Below are positions 36,129-47,035 of a DNA stretch of 64,000 nucleotides, one piece after another. Position 1 is the stretch's first letter. Every line of letters begins with the position of its first letter. Location: the NCBI GenBank assembly GCA_029582265.1, contig CM055816.1, forward strand, positions 36,578,220 through 36,642,219. The letters are read 5' to 3'. Origin of the DNA: Zoroaster sp. YZ-2022. Taxonomy: Eukaryota > Echinodermata > Asteroidea > Forcipulatida > Zoroasteridae. The notes under the pieces were generated by a model that had not been told where the DNA came from, ran no database searches, and saw only the letters and a list, made by a program, of their open reading frames with translations. Made by a program: the position numbers and the translations under genes.

Positions 36129-37555
36129 CTAGATATAAGTTTTTGTCACAACAAAAACAAGGTGTTCGGTTGAAGTTAAAATGGTTACGTCATCAATTCG
36201 AAGTGTTGGAGAAGTCAAATGTTAACGTCTGTTGAAGTTCTCGCGAGAAGTTTATTTGAATACAATACAATACTGAATTTAGAAATTATTTTAATATTAA
36301 ACTTTGACTTCCGGTTTGGACAGGAAGTAAGGTCAAATTGGGTCACCTTTGTGTAAATACTTTTGACAATTAACAATCTGTACAATGGTACAAAAATGTC
36401 AATTTACTTCCTGTGGTTGTTGAGATATGATTTTTTAAATATAAACTTTCACTTCCGGTTTGGACAGGAAGTAAGGTCAAATTGGGGTATAAATATTTTT
36501 TGACAATTAACGATCTGTATAATGGTACAAAATTTGTGAATTTACCTCATGTGGTTGTTGAGATATGATTTTTTGAAAATATTAAACTTTGACTTCCGGT
36601 TTGGACAGGAAGTAAGGTCAAATTGGGGTCACCTTTGTGTACATATTTTTCGACAATTAACAATCTGTATAATGGTTCAAAAATTGTGAATTTACCTCTT
36701 GTGGTTGTTGAGATATGATTTTTTTTAAATATTAAACTTTGACTTCCGGTTTGGACAGGAAGTAAGGTCAAATTAGGCTCACCTTTTTGTAAATATTTTT
36801 CGACAATTAACGATCTGTACAATGGTACAAAAATTGTGAATTTAGCTCTTGTGGTTGTTGAGATATGATTTTTTTAAATGTTAAACTTTGACTTCCGGTT
36901 TGGACAGGAAGTAAGGTCAAATTGGGGTCACCTTTGTGTAAATTTTTTTCGACAATTAACAATCTGTATAATGGTACAAAAATTTTGAATTTACCTCTTG
37001 TGGTTGTTGAGATATTATTTTTTGTAAATATTAAACTTTGACTTCCGGTTTGGACAGGAAGTAAGGTCAAATTGGGGTCACCTTTTTGTAAATATTTTGT
37101 GACAATTAACGATCTGTACAATGGTACAAAAATTGTGAATTTACCTCTTGTGGTTGTTGAGATATGATTTTTTTTTAATGTTAAACTTTGACTTCCGGTT
37201 TGGACAGGAAGTAAGGTCAAATTGGGGTCATGTTTTTGTAAATATTTTCGACAATTAACAATCTATACAATAGTGCAAAAAATGTCCATTTACCTGTTGT
37301 GGTTGTTGAGATATGATTTTTTTTAATATTAAACTTTGACTTCCGGTTTGGACAGGAAGTAAGGTCAAATCGGTCTGTACAATGGTACAAAAATTGTGAA
37401 TTTACCTCTTGTGGTTGTTGAGATGTTTTTTTTTTTAATATTAAACTTTGACTTCCGGTTTGGATAGGAAGTAAGGCCAAATTGGGGTCATCTTTTTGTA
37501 AATATCTTTTGACAATTAGCGATCTGTACAATGGTACAAAAATTGTGAATGCAGT

Positions 37556-38165
37556 AAATCACTAGTTAATGTTAATTTGTGCACAAACTGAAGATTTTTG
37601 GAGCCACAAACATTACAAAATATGGCATAAAATTTCTTCTGAAAAATTGCCATAACCTTAACAACTGAATTTTCCTATCCTTATTTATATTCTAAATACA
37701 TTTTGGTGACATCTGTTCATATTTTGTTAGAAAACTGGAGTTGTTTACTGTCCAAAGTATGTTCACGTAGCCCCTACGTAGGCCTAACTAACGAGTAACG
37801 TTAAGTTAAACAGGTACAATGCAACGACGAACTCTGTAGTCCCTCTAAAGAAATGGCCTTTCTTCTATAAAAACACGAAGATAAATACAGGAAATCCTCT
37901 TAAAATTAAATTCAAGATACCTACCCTTTATGACTGTATCTGTGTTGGCGATCCATTTGTACACGAAATACAGTAACACACTGTAACAAACAGTGCGCGT
38001 TGATTCGATTGTACATGGAGCTCCATTGTAACCAAAGATCGTTGGCAATCCATTTTCACACGAATTCCAAGACCTAACACTAACAGCGTCGATTGTACAT
38101 GGAGCTCCATTGTAACCAAAGATCGTGCAGCGCCGCGTATACATGTAGCTGCTTGATTCATGCAA
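37556..38165 (-). pseudogene. Captured gene-like segment, inverted copy
   Basis: Homologous to 19334-19930. The duplicated CTCCATTGTAACCAAAGATC block is present twice (near 38022 and 38106), and the intron-like part with TTAACGTTAAG-type repeats follows. Small indels against the other copy change the reading frame after the second block, which argues against present coding function. Confidence 0.35.
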
Positions 38166-38397
38166 CGTAAGTGAAACGTTTTAGCTAATATCTTTTGATT
38201 TATCGAAATTCGATATCTGATGACCTAATAATGACGTAACAAATTATGTTTCATCTACGTGTTATGTTCTAAGTATATGCCAAGTTTCAAGTTCATATGA
38301 AGTTTGCAAGTATGTGTTTTTTTGTAGACAATCGATCCGGAAAAGAAGAAGAAGAAGAAGAAGAAGGAGAAGAAAAATAAAAAAAAAAAAAAAAAAA

Positions 38398-38612
38398 AAC
38401 CGAACAATAACAATAGGTGTTTCGGGCGCATACCCGAACACCTAAAAAACCGAACAATAACAATAGGTGTTTCGGGCGCATACCCGAACACCTAAAAAGA
38501 AAAAAAACGAACAATAACAATAGGTGTTTCGGGCGCATACCCGAACACCTTAAAAAAAAAAAAAAACCGAACAATAACAATAGGTGTTTCGGGTGCATAC
38601 CCGAACACCTAA
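38398..38612 (-). repeat. Four tandem folding 5' tips
   Basis: Units of about 48-62 bp, each AACCGAACAATAACAATAGG, TGTTTCGGGCGCATACCCG and AACACCT, separated by A runs. Each contains a near-perfect palindrome that can fold as a stem of about 11 bp. E4, E5 and E8 have one or two such tips, and R9 has three of a variant (CTCGCGCTGTAGCTCG). Confidence 0.85.
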
Positions 38613-38623
38613 CTAGAGCTTAA

Positions 38624-40464
38624 TGCAGGCGTCAATTTGAAGCCTGGACCCACCCTCCTCAGAGGTCGCAAAATATCGACGCCGCTTCGACGCCGAAGCC
38701 TGAGGTCAATAATTTGTTGTTATAGTGAAGCCGTAACGTTCTTTTTTAATAATTGGGTGAAGCGTTACCTATAAAAGTTGATGAAAGGGTGAAGCGTTGA
38801 CGAGCCTTATTTGTGTTTGGTGATGTGACATCGAATCCACTACATCGGTCGTGTCGAAAATATGTCGAAGTCGTGGCGTTTCAAACAACTGTTGTGATGC
38901 AATCTTTGAAGATGGCCTTTTTTGAAATTCGCGCAAGCCAACTTGGAATTTGCGTGCGCGCAATTTTTGAACTGAAGTTTGCCCACACAAATACACACAA
39001 TCTAAAACATCGCGCGCCCCGCACCACCTTGCAAACTGTATCCTGGGGTGCGTTCCACTTGCGCAAACGTTGCCAAGTTTGCGCACGTTTGCCACCGATC
39101 TCCAACCTCGTCCCCAGGGTGTGTCGAGCAGTACGAGGTTGACCGTAAACATGTTGGAAATAAAGTAAACCATGGGGACGAGGTTGACCGATCTCAAGTG
39201 CGCCGCCAACGTTTTGGTGGTTGGTAACGCAGTCAGGTGGAGTTAAAATAACAACTGAACTTCATTAGTTGTTGTCATGATGTACATTTCGCGTTCCTGG
39301 TCCAGATGTCACGTGGACTTCGAATCGTGCCCTAATTAAATTAGATCTGGTCTTTTATATCGGGCATAGGCATAGATTAGAGCGGAATATCCGCCTGGTT
39401 GAGTTAGGTTTGTTTATGTTTTATTCCTATATGCATCTTTATTGCTATTTAGCTTTATTTTCTAAACCATATTTTATTATCGTTGTTTTACAGCAAAACC
39501 TTCCGCATACTTCCACAATCTTCCGAAATCTTCCACAAACTTCCGTATAGCAAACTTCCACACTTCTGTATCCACGTCAATCTTCCTTTCATCATTAAAA
39601 CCTCATTTTTACAGTGTACATAATGAGTATTAAGGAAGCGTATTTGTACAAGGGACCTAATTATATGTAACGCAAGTCTATAGCTGTAGTTGGCTATAGT
39701 TACTAAAGTTAGTTTGCACAATTTCTCTCCACACACCCAACACCAAGATTTTCTAGGAAGGAGCTTCCCAAATTATTTGGGAAAATAACTTGGCAAAATT
39801 GTCATCTCTAGGCCTATACACAATAAATGTCAAGAGCACCGACTATAATACTAGTAAAAAATTTATTTATATTATTTGTGCTCAAAACGACCAATTCTTT
39901 GGGGGTTAATAGCTATGAAATGCATTGGTTTTGATATGAAGTGGAATTTGTGCATTCAAAATCTAGTTACAAATGATATGAGAATTCTTGCCACTTGCCA
40001 GTACAATTTCAGTACAATTTAGAGTTAGTAAACAAGTGTCAAAGTTAAAACAACAAAAATTTATTTGTAGAAACATTGGATTTACAAAATAAATGTCACT
40101 GTATCTTTGGATTGAAACCTGGTTGACTTGGTACTTTTTTAGCAGTGTGGAATTACAAATTTAACCATTGCAGTCATGGTCTAGTTATAAGTAAACATTA
40201 ATGAAGCTTGATTTTAATAGAGGTGAAGCTTGAACTATATGCAAATGGCCAATATGGTGAAACAGTGGTGAAGCGTCAGACCTGGCGAAAACTGAAAAAG
40301 TGAAGCTTCACCTATGGAAATAATTCAAAGGGTGAAGCCTGGACTAACACATTTGCTGATAGAGTGAAGTGGTGGTGAAATCCTGACCTTATACATAATT
40401 GGCTCAGGTGAAGAAAGGTGATGACGTGAGGAGGGTGGGTCCAGGCTTCAAATTGACGCCTGCA
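38624..40464. mobile_element. DNA transposon with TAA duplication (Harbinger-like?)
   Basis: Termini TGCAGGCGTCAATTTGAAGC and its complement extend as an inverted repeat of about 35 bp (through CTGGACCCACCCTCCTC). TAA flanks it at 38621-38623 and 40465-40467. The empty site, CTTAAG inside the 3' hairpin region, is seen in E2 (about 8945). A 3 bp TWA duplication is typical of PIF/Harbinger, but no transposase is recognised. GTGAAGC occurs many times near both ends. An inner inverted pair CAACCTCGTCCCCA / TGGGGACGAGGTTG (about 39105 and 39173) may mark a nested MITE. The 146-codon - strand frame at 38769-39209 matches nothing I know. Confidence 0.8.
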
Positions 40465-43400
40465 TAAGTGTTTGTTTGAACAAACACTAGGTGTTCGGGA
40501 GGAGTAAAGGTAATGAAGCATCTCCTTATTGTGACATGCTTATAAACTGTCTGTTTTCACCTATACTGCAAATAATTTAAAAATAATTAATTTGAAAACA
40601 AATTCTACATTGATTTTTACATTTTCAAGGTTGTACACATGATTGGCTAAATGTCTGTAGCTGCATCCATATTACAGAATTACAACCTAAATATCAGATG
40701 CCATTTTGTACATAAATTGTTAGACATTGAAATAATTAAAGAGTTGTATGGGTGCTTGTAAATTTTAACTGTCTGTTGGGTTTCATGACTTGACTTTTGT
40801 GGTTACACACTTGATCCCACACCCCCACAATCGATTGAAACCACTTTGTTGACCTGTTTAACCTACTTGTAACCAATCTAGAAATTAGTGTACATGGTCT
40901 TACGCATGTAACAAGTGAAATGACTTCAGTGTAAATGAACCCAACCATGATCCTTTGTTGACAACAAAACAGAATCAATCTGCATTTATAATAAACGTAC
41001 GCTCTGTATGTTGGATTTAGTGACAGTTCAGAATGGGTGACATTCAGAGGTTGTCATTGGAATCGGTAATTTTGGAATAAAATGTCTGCCCCTCCCCCTA
41101 AGTTCTTGGTGATGGCATACTGCCACTGGTGATGAACCAACACATTTGTTTTCTAAAATTCTTTGGTCTATCATTGCAGCACTATAGAATCCAAGAACTA
41201 GGGAAGGGGAGGGGCAAACAAGCAATAAAAGTATAAGGGGCCTAAATTACCAATTCCATTGACTGACGACCGGTGCTTCATTATGTCAAAAATCACACCC
41301 AGCATCAATTCTGCATAGCTGAAGTTGCAAGATGTTGAAAATAGGGGTAAGGGCTTAGATTTAAATAAATGTTTAACTGACATGGATTGGAAAGGTACAC
41401 CCCTTCTCTTGGACTGAAATGCCAGTACTGCTATAGCAAAAAATAATAACAAATTACTAGTATACTAAACCTTCATTTTTTTTCTTTTTTATAGATTGGA
41501 ATTTTTTAATTGGAAAATGAAGACGCATTCATTTAAAAACTACATATTTCATATCTTTTAGCTTGTTTGATTCGTGGGCAATGACAGAAATTTTCAATAT
41601 AAACGACTTTTTCAGTCCTAAAATACGGGTCGTGTGCTTACGTGAATCTACACAGTGCGCGACTAGTCTGCATCACGTGTGTGCATAGTCGTATTATAGC
41701 GCACGTGTACGTATGTACCGTACACACATACATTGTACATACAAATCGCGCCAATATTGAGCACAGTAATAATCACAGTACATATACATGTACAACACAC
41801 ACGTTGAGTACATGTATTTTACATACAATACATCACGTTAATGAACAGTTCTTCATTGTTCCATGAAATATCTAGAAAATCTTTCATTGGTCAAGTAGCA
41901 GGGCCTATTTACTTACACTTTGGGGTCCATGATTGATTCATAGGTTTTTAGATTGACCATTGTTGTAACTTCCCTTTACAGCAATTTCATGGTACAGTTT
42001 TACACATACAATAAATAAGTCATGGGAGTACTTTGGATTTATGCATCTTCTTACATTTATTTCAATTTTCTTTTCCTAGCTTTCAGTTGTTTTGTTTTGA
42101 CTATCACAAAAATAGTAATTTTTAAAAAGGAATCACAGCCCTATAATAATTTCTCTGGCAATATTGTCACATGTTAATTTTGAAATGTTTGGTAGAGATG
42201 GGTACAATCTTTATATTCACATGTCATATCTGTCTTTGTTTACCTCAGTCTAGTCTGCAGTCTTTATGGGAACATAACTTTCAGGTACTGAACAGTGCAT
42301 AAAAACCCTTTATTTTCAAATAATACATCATAAATTAACCTGGCTATGCAAGTTTAATCACATTAAGTGCTTACGTTTTTGATACCACAAAAGTTGTTTC
42401 ACCCAGCCCACACAAAACAAGTTCATGGGTATAACTATAAACTAAGCAGCACTGATATTGGGCCTAGGTGAGTACACAGAAAAATATTTTCAAGAATATT
42501 TTGAATCATAACAATGATGTACTGATGAACAGTGTTTAGCTCCAAAAGGACGATTAACTTGAATGTCACAGTGCACTGATTTAGGAAAGGTTTAGTTCAA
42601 ATGTTTGCAGATGTACGCGACATCAGATTTATCATGCACATCCTCTTTTTACAGAAATCCCGCGCAATAGTACGGATATTGTTCAGTTTGTCCTACACTC
42701 AAGATATTACAATTGTTCAACTCCTTGACTCCATGCTGTTTTGACACAGACATTGTACTCCTGATTTACTGAATTTACTGAAGTTTCTCTGGAATCAACA
42801 TTGGCCCAAAGCTACATTTACATGTATGTATAAAGTAGAAATTGGTCTACTGGAGGTGCCATAAGGTGGCAAGCTGGTACATACTGAATTCAACATTGCA
42901 GGATGTGAAGTTCACGGAATGAAAGATCCTCTGCAAAAGTTGTTAAGCCTCATGCAGTGCCATCACACCACCACAATACCAGGAATAAGGGCATGCATAA
43001 AGATCTGTCAAAAATAAGAAAAAAACATTGTTTTACACATATGTACATGTATGTATACATACACATGGGATGCACTACCTCGTGTATTATTTGTGGTTTT
43101 TCATTGTTACATCAAATCTCTAGAAAATCTTTCATCGGTCAAATAGTTCAGGGCCTTATTTACTTACATTTTGTGGTCCATGTATCTAAAAATGCAATAT
43201 AAAAATAAAGGGAATGTAAAAATAAAGGGAATGTACAACATTGGTATATGGTACTAACACATCCTTGTAAAAAATATAAACAAAAACTGTTACATGTTTT
43301 TTCCGTTTTTGACAACGATTCCTCTTTTCTCTAACATGAAAACCAAATCATTTCTCAGGATGATTGATTTATAGGTTTTTAGATTTACCGTTGTTGTAAC

Positions 43401-43535
43401 TTCCCTTTACAGCAATTTCATGGTACGGTTTTACACATACAAAGAGTTTGCTACTTAAAACAATAAAAGTATCTCTAAAGTCTGTTCATTTCTAACCCAT
43501 TGCCGGACTGTTTCCTAATATGACATAACTCTTAC

Positions 43536-43630
43536 CTTTGCAGCTAATCCTACTGTTTGCAATGTTCCCATACAGTGATCAAACCATCGCCACACCAGAA
43601 TTGAGGGAGTTCCATATCTAGGAAGATTAG
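43536..43630 (-). pseudogene. Inverted copy of the candidate captured exon
   Basis: Same acceptor (CTTTTCACAG) and donor (AAAG|GTAAG) as 4964-5059, but 95 bases instead of 96. It has GATATGG for GATGG and GGCGATGG for GGCGACGATGG. The frame open in the other copy is broken here, so the exon is not maintained as coding in both. Confidence 0.45.
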
Positions 43631-43749
43631 CTGTGAAAAGAAAATTAAACTCAAAATAAGCATGTTTTATTTTGTTGTATTCAAAATCATTTCATGATTT
43701 CATGTGATCACAAATTCTGAAAAGTATCATAAATGATACTTGTTAAATT

Positions 43750-43950
43750 TCATGATTAAGCAAGACTAATTATGGTGACACCATGTGAACTTCTCTATTG
43801 AGTAGTAAATCCTGAGGACGATCAGAGCATACTGATCAAAATGTCAAGTTGTAACCTCTACTTCTTTTCAGAACTAATTACTACTCACTAGCGTATTCCA
43901 CATGGTGTCACTGCAAATAGTCTTACTTATCTTCTTCACCATGCAAAGCT
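43750..43950 (+). repeat. Short repeat with hammerhead-like core, copy 2
   Basis: GGTGACACCATGTG and CACATGGTGTCAC flank the core CTGAGGAC, the stem GATCAG/CTGATC with loop AGCATA, then AAAATGTC. Mirror copy of 4690-4860. The stem is perfect here, but the conserved GAAA has become CAAA, so catalysis is unlikely in this copy. Confidence 0.45.
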
Positions 43951-45267
43951 ACAAGTTTTCCCTAAATGTCATGATTGTTGTTGTAAATATTATTAGTGTC
44001 AACCAAAATTATTTAAAATGTACCTTTGCTAATAAACTCTGACTTGTCGGAGAATATTGCGACATACATAATTTACAAAGTACCTGCATGTATTATACAT
44101 GCATGACATTGGTAGACATGTCCAGCTGTACTGTTTTTAATGTTTTCAGCCCTTAAACATTGTTGTTCACTGTTCAGACTATTTATTTGTTTGTTTAAAT
44201 TAATCAATTATTTAATTTCACAGAGCTAACATTAGATATTATTACACTGAGTACATCCTATTGATAACACATCTAACGTTAGCATAATTTTTTTTTAAAT
44301 TTAACTAATTGTACTCATGCCTAGGCTTCACTCTCCTAACGTTACAGACTATTTACCACCACTTGGCACTAGTCTAAGTATTTCAAAAGAGTCATGGAGG
44401 AAAACCCACGTAATAATTTTAAGCATACTTTGTTTACATAAAACCGGGTACCCGCTAAATTAGTCCCAACGTTTAAAGTACTAGTACCATTCACTGGCGC
44501 CCATACCGTACACATTACTGACTGCGCTGTCATCAACCTATGCATGCTGTATGCATCAACCAACGCGTTACAACACATCTGACATGTCTGAAGCCGGTTA
44601 AAATGCTTATTTTTAAATCAAAGATTCTCGTAAATTTTTCATTGCCCAGACTTACCTCCAATTAAGTGTGCATAATAATGTCTGTTTTCAACGATGAAAC
44701 ATCCACTGGTGATAGGAAAAATTCAGAAAATAGTGAAAAACTCGCTTTTGTGGAAGGTTTTCTCCGCACCTCCATGATGCACCCAACTGTTGAAACATGT
44801 TGCAGTTAATCGATTCAACGACCTCGAAAAGAGCTATTAATAAAGTGACCTTTTTCAGAATAAATAGATTATGCTGACATAAAAAAAAAACTAAAAGGAT
44901 TTTAGTCAATCACATAATACATTATGCGAAACGAATTGATCAGAAACACAATTTTTTCAGGGGTCACGATAGCCGAGTCAATTGCATTTCCGAAGCGTAA
45001 AATGCTCAATTCCTTAAACATGCATACATAATGAGCACGACCAGAGCTGATTTAGATTCACCAACAGAGGTGAAACGTAAGTGAAACGTTTTAGATATTA
45101 GTTTGATCCATCGAAAATCGATATCTGATGACCTAATCATGACGTTACAACTCTAGTTTCATCTACGTGTTATGTTCTAAGTATATGCCAAGTTTGAAGT
45201 TCATGTGAAGTTTGCAAGTATGTATTTTTTGTAGACAATCTATCCGGAAAAGAAGAAGAAAAAAAAG

Positions 45268-45437
45268 AAAAAAAACGAACAAAAACAATAGGTGTTTTCG
45301 GGTGCATACCCGAAACACCTAAAAATAAACGAACAAAAACAATAGGTGTTTCGGGTACCGGGTACCCGAACACCTAAAAAACCGAACAAAAACAATAGGT
45401 GTTTCGGGTACATACCCGAACACCTAAAAAAGAAAAA
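45268..45437 (-). repeat. Three tandem folding 5' tips of R8
   Basis: Three units of AACAAAAACAATAGGTGTTT with CGGGTGCATACCCG or CGGGTACCGGGTACCCG loops. The middle one is a longer perfect palindrome (GGGTACCGGGTACCC). They separate the head of R8 from the CTAG of R9. Confidence 0.8.
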
Positions 45438-47035
45438 CTAGACGGCAGTGTTTGTGATAATACAAACACATAGGTGTTCGAGTTTTGTCAGGGCAGTGAT
45501 GACGACGTCAGAATGTTTTTAAAAGAAACTTTGCATCATTATTTGTTTTAATATTAAACTTTGACTTCCGGTTTAGACAGTAAGTAAAGGTCAAATTGGG
45601 TCATGTTTTTGTAAACATTTTTGACAATTAACAATCTGTACAATAGTGGAAAGATTGTGAATTTACCCCTTGTGGTTGTTGAGATATGAATTTTTAAAAT
45701 ATTAAACTTTGACTTCCGGTTTGGACAGGAAGTAAGGTCAAATTGGGGTCACCTTTGTGTAGATATTTTTCGACAATTAACAGTCTATACAATGGTACAA
45801 CAAATGTCAATTTACCTCTTGTGGTTGTTGAGATATGATTTTTTAATATTAAACTTTGACTTCCGGTTTGGACAGGAAGTAAGGTCAAATTGGGGTCACC
45901 TTTTGTTAAATATTTTTGACAATTAACGATCTGTGCAATGGTACAAAATTGTGAATTTACCTCTTGTAGTTGTTGAGATATGATTTTTTTAAATATTAAA
46001 CTTTGACTTCCGGTTTGGACAGGAAGTAAGGTCAAATTGGGATCACCTTTGTGTAAATATTTTTCGACAATTAACAATCTATACAATGATAAAAAAAATG
46101 TCAATTTACCTCTTGTGGTTGTGGAGATATGATTTGTTTAAACATTAAACTTTGACTTCCGGTTTGGACAGGAAGTAAGGTCAAATTGGGGTCACCTTTG
46201 TGTAAATATTTTTTGACAATTAACAATCTATACAATGATACAAAAAATGTCAATTTACCTCTTGTGGTTGTGGAGATATGATTTTTTTAAACATTACACT
46301 TTGACTTCCGGTTTGGACAGGAAGTAAGGTCAAATTGGGGTCACCTTTGTGTAAATATTTTTTGACAATTAACAATCTGTACAATGGTGCAAAAACTGTC
46401 AATTTACCTGTTGTGGTTGTTGAGATATGATTTTTTTAAACATTAAACTTTGACTTCCGGTTTGGACAGGAAGTAAGGTCAAATTGGGGTCACCTTTGTG
46501 TAAATATTTTTGACAATTAACAATCTGTACAATGGTGCAAAAACTGTAAATTTACCTGTTGTGGTTGTTGAGATATGATTTTTACGTGCATACATAATGA
46601 GCACGACCAGAGCTGATTTACATTCACCAACAGAGGGCGCACTTTTTTAGCGTTGAAAAAGCCGTGTAGATCTTTCATTTGCAACGTAATCAAAACGTTT
46701 TAACTAATAAAGAATGATTGATCGAAATTCCATATCTGATGACCTAATAATGACGTTACAAATTATGTTTCATCTACGTGTTATGTTCTAAGTATGTGCC
46801 AAGTTTCAAGTTCATATGAAGTTTGCAAGTATGTGTTTTTTTGTAGACAATCGATCCGGAAAAGAAGAAGGAGAAGAAAAAAAAAAAAACGAACAAAAAC
46901 AATAGGTGCTCGCGCTGTAGCTCGAACACCTAAAAAACCGAACAAAAACAATAGGTGCTCGCGCTTTAGCTCGAACACGTAAAAAAAACCGAACAAAAAC
47001 AATAGGTGCTCGCGCTGTAGCTCGAACACCTAAAA
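45438..47035 (-). mobile_element. Helentron-like element R9
   Basis: CTAG 45438-45441, stem GTGTTTGT/ACAAACAC, about seven monomers, the head (46580-46855), an A/G tract and three 5' tips with the loop GCGCTGTAGCTCG (46890-47035). It is the outermost - strand copy. The minisatellite begins directly after its last tip. Confidence 0.8.

Larger units (their letters stand above)
36129..38612 (-). mobile_element. Helentron-like element R7 with captured segment
   Basis: CTAG 36129-36132, hairpin GTTTTTGT/ACAAAAAC, about eight monomers (36300-37550), the captured segment shared with E8 (37556-38165), head, A/G tract and four folding 5' tips in series (38398-38612). It is the inverted counterpart of E8, differing in the number of 5' tips (four against two). 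Confidence 0.8.
38613..45437 (-). mobile_element. Helentron-like element R8, inverted copy of E2
   Basis: CTAG 38613-38616 and the stem AGTGTTTGTT/AACAAACACT are split by a 1.84 kb transposon (38624-40464). From 40465 to about 45240 it follows E2 base for base with scattered substitutions and small indels, lacks the MITE at 5765-6585, and keeps the candidate exon, the hammerhead-like repeat and the inverted repeat. Three folding 5' tips lie at 45268-45428. The stretch 40500-45000 holds no other recognisable gene. Confidence 0.8.

Noticed and set aside
36547..37531. Long - strand frames encoding a 50-residue repeat (LPVQTGSQSLIF...KYLQKGDPNLTL)
   Set aside because: They arise because the non-coding monomer is near 150 bases and free of stops in one frame. 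The frames begin and end wherever monomers vary in length, and they occur in both orientations in all elements.
38417..38623. 68-codon frame NNNNRCFGRIPEHLKK repeats
   Set aside because: Translation of the tandem 5' tips of Helentron-like elements.
38769..39209. 146-codon frame inside the 1.84 kb transposon as a transposase
   Set aside because: No recognisable catalytic or DNA-binding motif, and an overlapping 109-codon frame on the other strand is equally open. It remains unassigned.
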